Below, one piece after another: positions 30,129 to 38,955 of a stretch of DNA of 64,000 bases. This DNA comes from Pseudomonadota bacterium (lineage in GTDB: Bacteria > Pseudomonadota > Alphaproteobacteria > Rhodospirillales > Magnetospirillaceae). Each line of letters begins with the position of its first letter. The first letter of the stretch is position 1. The stretch is taken from the NCBI GenBank assembly GCA_021793155.1, contig JAJYTF010000006.1, positions 62,001-126,000 on the forward strand. Reading direction: 5' to 3'. The position numbers were made by a program, and so were the translations under genes. The notes under the pieces are model-generated. The model made no database searches. It saw only the letters and a program-made list of their open reading frames with translations, and was not told the origin of the DNA.

Positions 30129-31921
30129 GGCGCAACCACCGCATGCCGTTCGGCACCGAAATTCAGACCGGCGGCGTCCGGTTCCGCCTGTGGGCGCCGT
30201 CGGCGACGGGCGTCGAATTGCTGGTGGATGGAGCCGAGCCGCGTGCAATGGAGAGACTTGCCGATGGCTGGTGCGAGCTGTTGGAGCCGATGGCGCGCCC
30301 CGGCAGCCGCTACCGATTCCGTATCGGCGGCGACCTGCTGGTGCCGGATCCGGCGTCGCGCTACCAGCCCGAAGATGTGCAGGGGCCGAGCATGGTGGTC
30401 GACCCGGCCGAGTTCCAGTGGGAGGATGGCAACTGGCATGGCCGGCCGTGGGAAGAGGCGGTCCTCTATGAACTCCATATCGGCGCCTTCACGCCGGAAG
30501 GCAGCTTTGCCGCGGTCGAAAGCCATCTTGACGAGCTTGCCGATCTGGGGGTCACCGCCATCGAACTGATGCCCGTGGCCGATTTTGCCGGGCGGCGCGG
30601 CTGGGGTTACGACGGCGTATTGCCGTTCGCGCCAGACTCCGCCTTTGGCCGGCCCGACGAGCTGAAACGCCTGGTGCAGGCCGCCCATGCCCGGCGGCTG
30701 ATGGTTTTCCTCGATGTGGTCTACAATCACTTCGGCCCCGAGGGGAACTATCTTCATGCCTATGCCGCGCCGTTCTTCACCCGGCGCCACCATACACCCT
30801 GGGGCGCCGCCAACAATTTCGACGGCCCTGGCAGCCGGGCGGTGCGCGACTTCTTTATCGAGAATGCCCTCTACTGGCTCGACGAATACCATCTAGATGG
30901 ACTGCGGCTGGATGCTGTCCATGCCATCCTGGACGACAGCCCGAAGCACTTCCTTGTCGAATTGGCCGAACGGGTCCGCGCCGCCTTCGCCGACCGCCAT
31001 GTCCATCTGGTGCTGGAAAACGATGCCAATCAGGCGCGGTTTCTCATGGCCCATCTGTTCGACGCGCAGTGGAACGATGACTTCCATCATATCCTGCATG
31101 TCCTGGCGACCGGCGAGACGGCCGGATATTACCGCGACTATCGCAAAACGCCTCTTCAGTGGTTGGGTCGGGCGCTAACGAAGGGGTTCGCCTATCAGGG
31201 CGAACCCTCCGAGCACCGGGGCGGCGAGCCGCGCGGCGAGCCTTCGGCCCATCTGCCGGCCACTCGGTTCGTCGCGTTCCTGCAGAATCACGACCAGATC
31301 GGCAACCGGGCGACGGGCGAGCGACTATCCGCCTTGGCCGCACCCGAAGCGCTGCAGGCGGCGCTGGCGATTCTGCTGCTCTGCCCCTCGATCCCCCTGC
31401 TGTTCATGGGCGAGGAATGGGGCAGCAGCCAGCCATTCCTTTATTTCTGCGATTTCCACGCCGAATTGGGGGCCGCCGTGCGCGAAGGCCGTCGCCGCGA
31501 ATTCGAACAGTTTCCCCAGTTCGCCGACGCCGAGGCGCGCCGGCGGATCCCCGATCCCAATGACGAGGCCACGTTCCTAGGCTCCAAGCTCGATTGGACG
31601 GCGCGCTCCGGACCGGCGGGCGCGGAGCGGCTGGCCCTGGTCCGCCGGCTGCTGGTGCTGCGTCACGCCGAGATCGTGCCGCGGCTGAAGGGTCTGGTCG
31701 CCGAGGCAGGGTTCGCCCTCGAAGAACCTCACCTTCTGCATGCCTGGTGGCATCTGGCTGACGGCGCGACTTTGGCGCTGCAGGCCAATCTGGGCGAGAA
31801 TGCCTGCCAGGCGGCGGGCCCGCCGCAAGGACGGATCATCTATACCAACCACGGCGGCTTCGCCGCCGGCGGCAGAGGGGACAATCTGCCGCCCTGGACC
31901 GTAACCTGGTGTCTTGCCTGA
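30125..31921 (+). CDS. treZ: Malto-oligosyltrehalose trehalohydrolase
   Basis: A 598-residue GH13 enzyme that releases trehalose from the end of malto-oligosyltrehalose made by TreY. N-terminal beta-domain (FGTEIQTGGVRFRLWAPSATGVELLVDG) then the barrel: LYELHIGAFTPEGSF, VVYNHFGPEGNYLHAY, Asp 263 in GLRLDAVHAILDD, Glu 298 in LVLENDANQARF, and LQNHDQIGNRATGERL. These are the TreZ-specific forms of the GH13 motifs. It starts with a 4-base ATGA overlap with glgX and ends overlapping malQ in TGATG, so the three are translationally coupled. TreY, its partner, is two genes further on. Confidence 0.96.
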
Positions 31922-34146
31922 TGGCTTCAGAGGACCGCCGCCACATGAACTTGGACGCGCTGCACCGTCTTGCCGAACTGGCCGGTATCGAGGAGGGGTG
32001 GTGGGACTTTTTCGGCCGTTACCGGCAGGTCCCAGCCGAGACGAAGCAGGCTTTCCTGGCCGCCATGGGTTTTGCCGTGGCGACGGAAGAGGAGATCGCC
32101 GCGAGCCTCGAGGAGTTTGAGACGCGGCCTTGGCGCCGATGGCTGGAGCCGGTGCTGGTGAGCGTCGAGAAGAACGGGCCGCCGGAGGTCGTGGTAACGG
32201 TTCCGCAACCCTGCGAGGACGACTTGGTCGCATGGACCGTCGAGGAGGAATGCGGGACGGTCCACCGGGGCAAGTGGTGTGCCCGCGACCTGCCGGTCGT
32301 CGCCGAGCGTGACGTCGGCGGCCTGCGTCATCGCCGGCACGTTTTCCGCCTGCCGGGGACGCCCATGTGGGGCGTGCACAGGCTGCGGCTGGCCATGCCC
32401 GATGGAACTGGCCAGGAGATGACCCTCATCGTCGTGCCGGCGCGGGCCTACCTACCGGATTTCATCGATGACGGGGGACGCCTTTGGGGCTATGCCACCC
32501 AGCTCTACGCCCTGCGTAGCGAGCGCAACTGGGGGGTCGGGGATTTCACCGACCTGGCCGAACTCGGCCGGCATGCGGCGAGGCATGGGGCGGCCGCGGT
32601 GGGCGTCAATCCGCTGCACGCGTTGTTCGCCAACCGGCCCGAGCGCTTCAGCCCCTACTCGCCGTCGAGCCGCGTCACTCTCAACGTCGCCTATATCGAC
32701 GTCGAGGCGGTTCCCGACTTCAGGGACAGCCTGGAAGCCCGCCGCCTGTTCGGCTCGCCGGGTTTTCAGGCGCGGCTGGCGGTGGCGCGAAACGCCGAGC
32801 TGGTGCATTACGACGAGGTCGGCAAACTGAAATTCGTCGTCCTGGAAGCCTGCTGGAAGAGCTTCTCGGCCAACCACTTGGAGCAGGCGGAAAGCGAGCG
32901 CGGCGCAGCCTTCCGGCAGTTCCAGCGGGAGGGCGGGCGCCTGGCCGAACGCTTTGCCACTTTCGAGGCGCTGCAGGAATTCTTCCTGCGCCAGAATGCT
33001 GTCGACGGTTATTGGCGCAATTGGCCGAAGCAATATCAGGATCCCGACGGCGCGGCGGTGGCCGCTTTCGCCCAGGCCAACCGCCGGCGGGTCGAGTTCT
33101 TCTGGTATCTCCAATGGCTGGCGAACATCCAGTTGGCCACCGCGCAGGAGGCATGCTCGAACGCCGGCATGCCGGTGGGCATATACCGCGATCTGGGAGT
33201 CGGCATCGCCGACGACGGGGCCGAGGCCTGGGCCAACCAATCCCTTCTTTGTCTGGGGGTATCGGTGGGCGCGCCGCCGGACCCGCTCAACCTGGCCGGC
33301 CAGGACTGGGGGTTGGCGCCGTTCAATCCGCTGGCCCTGCGCGAGGCGGCCTACCAGCCGTTCCTGCAGGTGCTGGAAGCCAATATGGACCATGCGGGAG
33401 CCATGCGGCTCGACCATGCCATGAGCCTCCAGCGGCTTTACTGGGTGCCGCGCGGCGCCAGAGCCGACCAGGGTGCCTATGTCCGCTATCCGGTGGAGGA
33501 GATGTTCGCCCTGGTGGTGCTGGCCAGCGCCCGCCGCCGTTGCCTGGTGATCGGCGAGGACCTGGGCACGGTGCCGGACGGTTTCCGCCAGAGGATGGAG
33601 GCGGCGGGGCTGCTGGGCTATCGGCTGATGGTCTTCGAGAAGGACGGAGACCGCATGAAGCGGCCGGCCGAATTAACCGAGCACGCGCTCGTGGCTTTCG
33701 GCACCCACGACCTGCCCAGCCTGGCCGGCTGGTGGCAGGGCATGGACGTAGGCTTGCGCCGTCGGCTGGAACTCTATCCGGATCCGGCCATGGGCGAGCG
33801 GGAGGCGGCCGAGCGGGCCGAGGACCGGCGGCGCCTGGTCGCCGCGCTGGCGGCGGAAGGATTGCTTGCCGAGGACTTTTCCGACGGCCCGGACCTGGAC
33901 GCCGCCCGACTTTCTCGATTGGCGGTGGCCATTCACGCTTATCTCGGCCGCTCGCCGGCCAAGTTGCTGATGGCACAATTCGAGGACGCCCTGGGCCTCG
34001 CCCTGCAGATGAACCTGCCCGGCACCACCGACCAGCACCCCAACTGGCGGTCTCGCTATCCCATGCCGCTCGCCGAAATGCTGGGCGATCGGCGGGTGCA
34101 GGCGGTCGCCGAGGTGCTGCGCGAGCGGGCGTGGCGGCAAGGATAG
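31921..34146 (+). CDS. malQ: 4-alpha-glucanotransferase (amylomaltase)
   Basis: A 741-residue GH77 enzyme that disproportionates malto-oligosaccharides. It has an extra N-terminal region of about 170 residues with beta-strand character, then the GH77 barrel with LYALRSERNWGVGDFTDL, the nucleophile Asp 498 in MRLDHAMSLQRLYWVPRG, the acid Glu 546 in VIGEDLGTVPD, and GTHDLPSLAGWWQG (HD motif). The C-terminus PGTTDQHPNWRSRYP is also a family hallmark. ATG 31921 overlaps the treZ stop (TGATG); ATG 31945 is an alternative with GAGG upstream. It works between debranching and phosphorylase reactions. Confidence 0.95.
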   Translation: MASEDRRHMNLDALHRLAELAGIEEGWWDFFGRYRQVPAETKQAFLAAMGFAVATEEEIAASLEEFETRPWRRWLEPVLVSVEKNGPPEVVVTVPQPCEDDLVAWTVEEECGTVHRGKWCARDLPVVAERDVGGLRHRRHVFRLPGTPMWGVHRLRLAMPDGTGQEMTLIVVPARAYLPDFIDDGGRLWGYATQLYALRSERNWGVGDFTDLAELGRHAARHGAAAVGVNPLHALFANRPERFSPYSPSSRVTLNVAYIDVEAVPDFRDSLEARRLFGSPGFQARLAVARNAELVHYDEVGKLKFVVLEACWKSFSANHLEQAESERGAAFRQFQREGGRLAERFATFEALQEFFLRQNAVDGYWRNWPKQYQDPDGAAVAAFAQANRRRVEFFWYLQWLANIQLATAQEACSNAGMPVGIYRDLGVGIADDGAEAWANQSLLCLGVSVGAPPDPLNLAGQDWGLAPFNPLALREAAYQPFLQVLEANMDHAGAMRLDHAMSLQRLYWVPRGARADQGAYVRYPVEEMFALVVLASARRRCLVIGEDLGTVPDGFRQRMEAAGLLGYRLMVFEKDGDRMKRPAELTEHALVAFGTHDLPSLAGWWQGMDVGLRRRLELYPDPAMGEREAAERAEDRRRLVAALAAEGLLAEDFSDGPDLDAARLSRLAVAIHAYLGRSPAKLLMAQFEDALGLALQMNLPGTTDQHPNWRSRYPMPLAEMLGDRRVQAVAEVLRERAWRQG

Positions 34147-34238
34147 GAGAGCATTCCCGTAAGGGCATCCCCATATCAGTAGTCATGAGGTGTTCCCAAG
34201 CACCTCGCTTCGGCTCGCCGGACGGCGGGGAGACGGCC

Positions 34239-35525
34239 ATGACTGAAAAAGGGAAATGGCGGAGCCGCATGCTGGGCAGGCGGCCCCTCAGCCCCGAGAC
34301 CTTGATGATGGGCTACGGCTACGATCCGTTCCTTTCCGAGCGCTCGCTGAAGCCGCCGGTATTCCGCACCTCGACCTTCGTCTTCCGGTCGGCCCAAGAC
34401 GGCAAGGAATTTTTCGAGCTGGCCTACGGTCTGCGGCAGAAGCGGCCGAATGAAGAACCCGGTCTGATCTACAGCCGGATCAACAATCCCGACCTCGAAA
34501 TGCTGGAGGATCGGCTGGCCATCTGGGATGCGGCGGAAGCCAGCCTGGTCTTCGCCTCGGGCATGGCGGCCATCTCGACGACCTTGTGGGCCATCGTCCG
34601 GCCGGGCGACGTGCTGTTTCACTCCGATCCGGTGTATGGCGGCACGGATTTCCTGCTGAAGCGGATTCTGCCGCAGTTCGGCGTCACGCCGATCGGGTTC
34701 GCCGCCGAAGGCGGCACCGCCGCCCAGGCCGAGGCGGCGGCGCGAGCGCGGAGCGCGGGTCCGGTCGCCGCCATCTATGTCGAGACGCCGGCCAATCCGA
34801 CCAACGGCCTGGTCGATCTCGCCGAAACACGGCGAATCGCCGATACCTTGGGACAAGGCGGCCGGCGGCCGGTGATCATCGCCGATAATACGATGCTCGG
34901 GCCGCTGTTCCAGACACCTCTGTCCCTTGGCGCGGACCTGGTGATCACCTCGTTGACCAAATATGTCGGCGGACATTCGGATCTGATCGCCGGCAGTTGC
35001 TCGGGGTCGCGCCAAATTCTGGAGTCCATCCGTGGCATGCGCACCATCCTGGGCACCATGTGCGGGCCGGAAACCGGATGGCTGCTCATGCGCTCGCTGG
35101 AGACGTTGAAGCTGCGGATGACCGCGGCGGCCGACAATGCGCGCCGGGTGGCCGAGTTCCTGCGCCGGCACCAACAGGTCAAGTCGGTCTGGTATCTGGG
35201 CTTCCTGCCGGACGGGGACCCTGATCGCCAAGTGTTCGAGCGCCAATGCACCGGTGCCGGATCCACCTTCGGGTTCGAGGTCAAAGGCGGTGAGACCGAG
35301 GCCTTCGCCGTGTTGGATCGGCTCGAGGTGATCAAGTTGGCCGTGTCGCTGGGCGGCACCGAATCCCTGGCCAGCCATCCGGCGGCAATGACCCACTCGG
35401 ACGTCGCGCCCGAAGAAAAGCAGAGGCTGGGCATCAGCCCGGCCCTCATCCGTCTGTCGGTGGGCATCGAGAACGCCGACGATCTGATCGCCGATCTCGA
35501 CCAGGCGCTGTCGGCGCTGGGGTAG
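34239..35525 (+). CDS. Cystathionine gamma-synthase/lyase-family PLP enzyme
   Basis: A 428-residue fold-type I PLP enzyme of the trans-sulfuration family. Motifs: YSRINNPDLEMLEDRLA, SGMAAISTT, DPVYGGTDFLLK, YVETPANPTNGLVDL, the PLP-binding aspartate in IIADNTMLGPLFQ, and the Schiff-base lysine in ITSLTKYVGGHSD. The C-terminal LAVSLGGTESLASHPAAMTHS is typical of methionine gamma-lyase/cystathionine enzymes. It could act in methionine, cysteine or homocysteine metabolism; the exact reaction cannot be read. It is odd in the middle of a glucan cluster. GGGGAGA lies just before ATG 34239, and 92 bases separate it from malQ. Confidence 0.9.
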   Translation: MTEKGKWRSRMLGRRPLSPETLMMGYGYDPFLSERSLKPPVFRTSTFVFRSAQDGKEFFELAYGLRQKRPNEEPGLIYSRINNPDLEMLEDRLAIWDAAEASLVFASGMAAISTTLWAIVRPGDVLFHSDPVYGGTDFLLKRILPQFGVTPIGFAAEGGTAAQAEAAARARSAGPVAAIYVETPANPTNGLVDLAETRRIADTLGQGGRRPVIIADNTMLGPLFQTPLSLGADLVITSLTKYVGGHSDLIAGSCSGSRQILESIRGMRTILGTMCGPETGWLLMRSLETLKLRMTAAADNARRVAEFLRRHQQVKSVWYLGFLPDGDPDRQVFERQCTGAGSTFGFEVKGGETEAFAVLDRLEVIKLAVSLGGTESLASHPAAMTHSDVAPEEKQRLGISPALIRLSVGIENADDLIADLDQALSALG

Positions 35526-35550
35526 GATCTGCGGACCCTTTGAGATCGGC

Positions 35551-35602
35551 ATCCCACGGAAGCGGGGTCCATCGGCGGAATGGTCCCCCGAAACCGCGGG
35601 AT
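35551..35602. repeat. 52-bp imperfect palindrome after the PLP enzyme gene
   Basis: ATCCCACGG at 35551 is mirrored by CCGCGGGAT ending at 35602, with inner GGGGTCCAT and ATGGTCCCC also complementary except the centre base. It sits 25 bases after the stop and may serve as a transcript end or processing hairpin, though no T-run follows. Confidence 0.6.
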
Positions 35603-35605
35603 TGA

Positions 35606-35855
35606 CGAACGAATGCCAAGGCGGGCTCGGTCTCGTGTCTGCGTCAGACCGCTTTAGCAGGGCCGTGGAATCACCGGCGCGACCGGCCGTGCGGGGATGC
35701 CGAAAAGGGTGCGGACGAGATCCTGGGGTTTCCTGGCTTCCTATGCCAATCGGTGGACGGCACGGAACCGCACATCGATCTGCTTGTCCGCTCGGCGCAT
35801 CCAAGGCGCGCAGCTGACGGTTGATCTCGTCGGCAAGGAACCATGGCTTTTCCAT
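35606..35855 (-). other. Possible truncated gene start, MEKPWFLADEINRQL
   Basis: On the minus strand, ATG 35855 is preceded by a good ribosome site (GGGAG, 6 bases upstream) and encodes a plausible start, MEKPWFLADEINRQLRALDAP. Beyond about 60 codons the frame continues as an antisense shadow of the PLP gene, with proline/arginine-rich composition. I think only the N-terminus of a former gene is left, or that a short peptide is made. End position is arbitrary; function unknown. Confidence 0.25.
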
Positions 35856-35997
35856 CGCAAAGCTCCCTTGCAGTGAGTGAGGATCAAATTCCTGTCGTCG
35901 CCCAAGCTTAGTGGTCCCGTGCGGCTCCCGGCTGCAACGAGGCCGCGAGATTTCTGTCACAACGAGTGGCGTCGGCATGCCGGTAGGTCGAACTTGA

Positions 35998-36023
35998 CTG
36001 CAGCTTGGTTGTTCAAGCTGCAG
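35998..36023 (+). promoter_or_regulatory. 10-bp palindrome adjoining the treY ribosome binding site
   Basis: CTGCAGCTTG (35998-36007) and CAAGCTGCAG (36014-36023) are perfectly complementary with a 6-base loop. The right arm runs into the GGGAGG ribosome site of treY. It may be an operator or a hairpin that modulates translation. Confidence 0.55.
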
Positions 36024-36036
36024 GGAGGACACCGCC

Positions 36037-38832
36037 GTGCCGCCGCCGCGCGTTCCGCGAGCGACCTACCGTTTGCAGTTCAACAGGGATTTCACCTTCG
36101 CCCAGGCAGCGGAGCTGGTGCCCTATTTCGCCGAGCTGGGCATCAGCCATCTCTATGCGTCGCCCTTCCTTAAGTCCCGAGCAGGCTCTCTCCACGGCTA
36201 CGACATCATCGACCACGGGGCATTGAATCCGGAAATTGGTGACGAGGCCGACTTGGCCGCCCTGGTAGCGGCGCTCGACCGCCATGGCATGGGAATGATT
36301 TTGGACTTCGTGCCTAACCACATGGCGGTCGGTGGGGCCGACAACGCCTGGTGGCTGGATGTGCTCGAATGGGGGCGCGAATCCCCGTTCGCCACCTATT
36401 TCGATATCGGCTGGCAGGCGGGACGGCGTGAAATGCGCGGCAAGGTGCTGCTGCCGTTCCTCGGCGACCACTATGGCGCTGTGTTGGAGAAAGGCGAACT
36501 GGTGCCGCGCTTCGACCGAGCGGAAGGATCCATCAGCGTCTGGTACTGGGGACACCGGGCGCCAATCCATCCTGCCGACTACGCTTCGGTCCTGGCATCC
36601 GCGGCGGATGCGCGGCGGGGTTCGCCGGCCGGGGTGGAGCTCAAGGAACTGGCCGCCGTTGCCAAGCGGCTGCCGGCCGTCGATCCGGTGAGCCGTCGCC
36701 GCCAGGGGCAGGAGGTCAAGCGTCGGTTGCGCGAGCTGACCGAGGCCCATGATGCCATCGAGCGCACGCTGGAGCGTCTGGCCGGCGATGTGCCGGCGCT
36801 GCACGCGCTCCTGGAACAGCAGGCCTATCGCCTGAGTTTCTGGCGTACGGCGGCCGACGAGGTGAATTATCGCCGGTTCTTCGACATCAACGATCTGGCC
36901 GCCCTACGCATGGAGGGTGTCGAGCTGTTCCGTCTGGCCCACCGCAAGGTCTTTTCCATGCTGGAAAAGGGGCAGATCCACGGCTTGCGGATCGATCACG
37001 TCGACGGGCTCTACAATCCGGCGGAATACTGCCGGCGCCTTCAGGCCGGCGCGGCCGATGCGCTGGGGCGTCGGGGTGAGGAGCAGCCCGTCTGGCTGGT
37101 GGTGGAGAAGATCCTGGCCTCCCATGAGCGGATCCGCCGCGACTGGCCGGTGGCCGGAACCACCGGCTACGACTTTTGCAACCAGGTGTTGGGCCTGTTC
37201 GTCGACCCCGACGCCGACGCCGCCATGGAACGCGTCTACGCGGGCTTCATCGGTCATTACGTGGATTTCGAAACCGAGATCTACGCTTCGAAAAAGCAGA
37301 TCCTGACCGAGGTGATGACCGGCGAGCTGAACGTCCTGGCGGCCGAACTGGCCCGCATTGCCGCCACCCATTGGCATTCACGTGATTTCACCCTCGGTGC
37401 CCTGGCCGCCGCGCTGACCGAAGTGGTCGCCTGCTTTCCGGTCTACCGCACCTATGTGACGGCCCAGCGCGTCACCGACCTCGACCGGCGCTATATCGAC
37501 TGGGCGGTGGCGCGGGCGCGCAAGCAGGCGCCGGCGATCGACGCAGCGCTGTTCGATTTCCTGCATTCGGTGCTGGACACTTCAGCAGCCCGCCGGCGCG
37601 AAGCGGCCTATGACCGGACCGCGGTCATCGACTTCGCCATGAGCTTCCAGCAATACACCGGCCCGCTGATGGCCAAGGGGTTCGAGGATACGGCGCTGTA
37701 CCGCTACAACCGCCTGCTGGCCCTCAACGAGGTGGGCGGAGATCCGAAGCATTTCGGCCTGTCTCCCGGCACCTTTCACCGGGCCATGCGGAGGCGGCGG
37801 GAGAGGCCGCAGGCGATGCTGGCCACCGCCACCCACGATACCAAACGGGGCGAAGACGTGCGAATGCGCCTGGCCGCACTTTCCGAAATGCCCGGTGAAT
37901 GGCGCCAGCATCTGGAGCGGTGGAGCCATCTCAACGCGTCCTTCAAGGGCGAATTGGACGAGGGGCCAGCGCCCTCGGCCGATGACGAGGTGTTTCTCTA
38001 TCAGACCCTGCTTGGCGCCTGGCCCTTGTCGGAGCACCCCGACGAGGAGTTTCTGGAGCGGATGTCGGCGGCGACGGTGAAGAGCCTGCGCGAGGCCAAG
38101 CGGCGGACTTCCTGGGGGCGGCCGGCACCGGCCTATGAAGAGGCGGTGGTTGGCTTCCTGCGCCGTATCGCGGAAACCAGTCGGCATAATCCGTTTCTCG
38201 ACGACTTTCTGCCGTTCCAGCGTCGGCTGGCCGCCCTCGGCATGGTCAATGGGCTGGCTCAAACCTTGATCAAGCTGACCGTGCCCGGTGTCCCCGACAT
38301 CTACCAGGGGACCGAGCTGTGGCAATTGGCCCTGGTCGACCCCGACAATCGCCGGCCTGTCGACTGGCCGCGCCGCCGCCAGGTCTCGACCGAGTTGGCC
38401 GGAAAGAGCGTCGCCGACCTGCTGACCCATTGGGTCGACGGCGCCATCAAGCTGGCGGTGATCCGTGCCGCCTTGGCCCATCGGCGCGAGGACCCGGCGC
38501 TCTATCGCGACGGGCTCTATCAGTCGCTGGCGGTGCGCGGCGAGCGGCGGTCTAATCTCGTCGCTTTCGCCCGCCTGCACGAAGGGCGCGGTGTCGTGAC
38601 CGTGGTGCCCCGCCTGATTGCCAGGCTTTGGGCCCCCGAGGCGCCGCTGCCGCCGCTGGGCGCCGCATGGCGCGGCGCCTTCGTCGAACCGCCCAAGGCG
38701 CTGGCCGGCAGGCGCTATCGCAATCTACTGACCGGTGGAGAGGTTGCCAGCGTCGAGCGGCGTGGTCAGGCCTTGCTGCCCGGCGAACAACTGTTCGCCG
38801 AATTGCCTGTCGCGTTTCTGCTCGGGGTGTAA
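36037..38832 (+). CDS. treY: Malto-oligosyltrehalose synthase
   Basis: A 931-residue GH13 enzyme that isomerises the reducing-end alpha-1,4 bond of malto-oligosaccharide to an alpha,alpha-1,1 bond. Signatures: RATYRLQFNRDFTFAQAAELVPYFAELGISHLYASP at the start, VPNHMAVGGADNAWW, Asp 320 in GLRIDHVDGLYNP, Glu 357 in LVVEKILASHE, and ATHDTKRGEDVRMR, ending with VPGVPDIYQGTE. All are TreY-specific. GTG 36037 is preceded by GGGAGG and by a palindrome. With treZ it makes trehalose from glucan. Length is a little over the usual 700-800 because of long linkers. Confidence 0.97.
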   Translation: MPPPRVPRATYRLQFNRDFTFAQAAELVPYFAELGISHLYASPFLKSRAGSLHGYDIIDHGALNPEIGDEADLAALVAALDRHGMGMILDFVPNHMAVGGADNAWWLDVLEWGRESPFATYFDIGWQAGRREMRGKVLLPFLGDHYGAVLEKGELVPRFDRAEGSISVWYWGHRAPIHPADYASVLASAADARRGSPAGVELKELAAVAKRLPAVDPVSRRRQGQEVKRRLRELTEAHDAIERTLERLAGDVPALHALLEQQAYRLSFWRTAADEVNYRRFFDINDLAALRMEGVELFRLAHRKVFSMLEKGQIHGLRIDHVDGLYNPAEYCRRLQAGAADALGRRGEEQPVWLVVEKILASHERIRRDWPVAGTTGYDFCNQVLGLFVDPDADAAMERVYAGFIGHYVDFETEIYASKKQILTEVMTGELNVLAAELARIAATHWHSRDFTLGALAAALTEVVACFPVYRTYVTAQRVTDLDRRYIDWAVARARKQAPAIDAALFDFLHSVLDTSAARRREAAYDRTAVIDFAMSFQQYTGPLMAKGFEDTALYRYNRLLALNEVGGDPKHFGLSPGTFHRAMRRRRERPQAMLATATHDTKRGEDVRMRLAALSEMPGEWRQHLERWSHLNASFKGELDEGPAPSADDEVFLYQTLLGAWPLSEHPDEEFLERMSAATVKSLREAKRRTSWGRPAPAYEEAVVGFLRRIAETSRHNPFLDDFLPFQRRLAALGMVNGLAQTLIKLTVPGVPDIYQGTELWQLALVDPDNRRPVDWPRRRQVSTELAGKSVADLLTHWVDGAIKLAVIRAALAHRREDPALYRDGLYQSLAVRGERRSNLVAFARLHEGRGVVTVVPRLIARLWAPEAPLPPLGAAWRGAFVEPPKALAGRRYRNLLTGGEVASVERRGQALLPGEQLFAELPVAFLLGV

Positions 38833-38955
38833 GCTTGATACTTTATTGTGAAGGGGTTCCGGCTTGACTGGGGCTGGCGACAGACTGCATTCAAGCCGTG
38901 GCGTCAGGATGACCGCAGGCCTGGTGTAGTTGATCAGCCGACAGGAGCGCGAGGC

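Larger units (their letters stand above)
35526..36036. other. Intergenic region of 511 bases before treY
   Basis: Contains a 52-bp imperfect palindrome just after the PLP gene stop (35551-35602), a possible truncated minus-strand gene start at 35855, and a 10-bp palindrome next to the treY ribosome site (35998-36023). The remaining sequence shows no supported gene, tRNA or known motif. Confidence 0.6.

Noticed and set aside
34176-36032. 618-codon minus-strand open frame spanning the PLP enzyme gene and the gap
   Set aside because: Most of it is antisense to a well-supported enzyme. Only its short start near 35855 has a ribosome site, kept as a low-confidence remnant.
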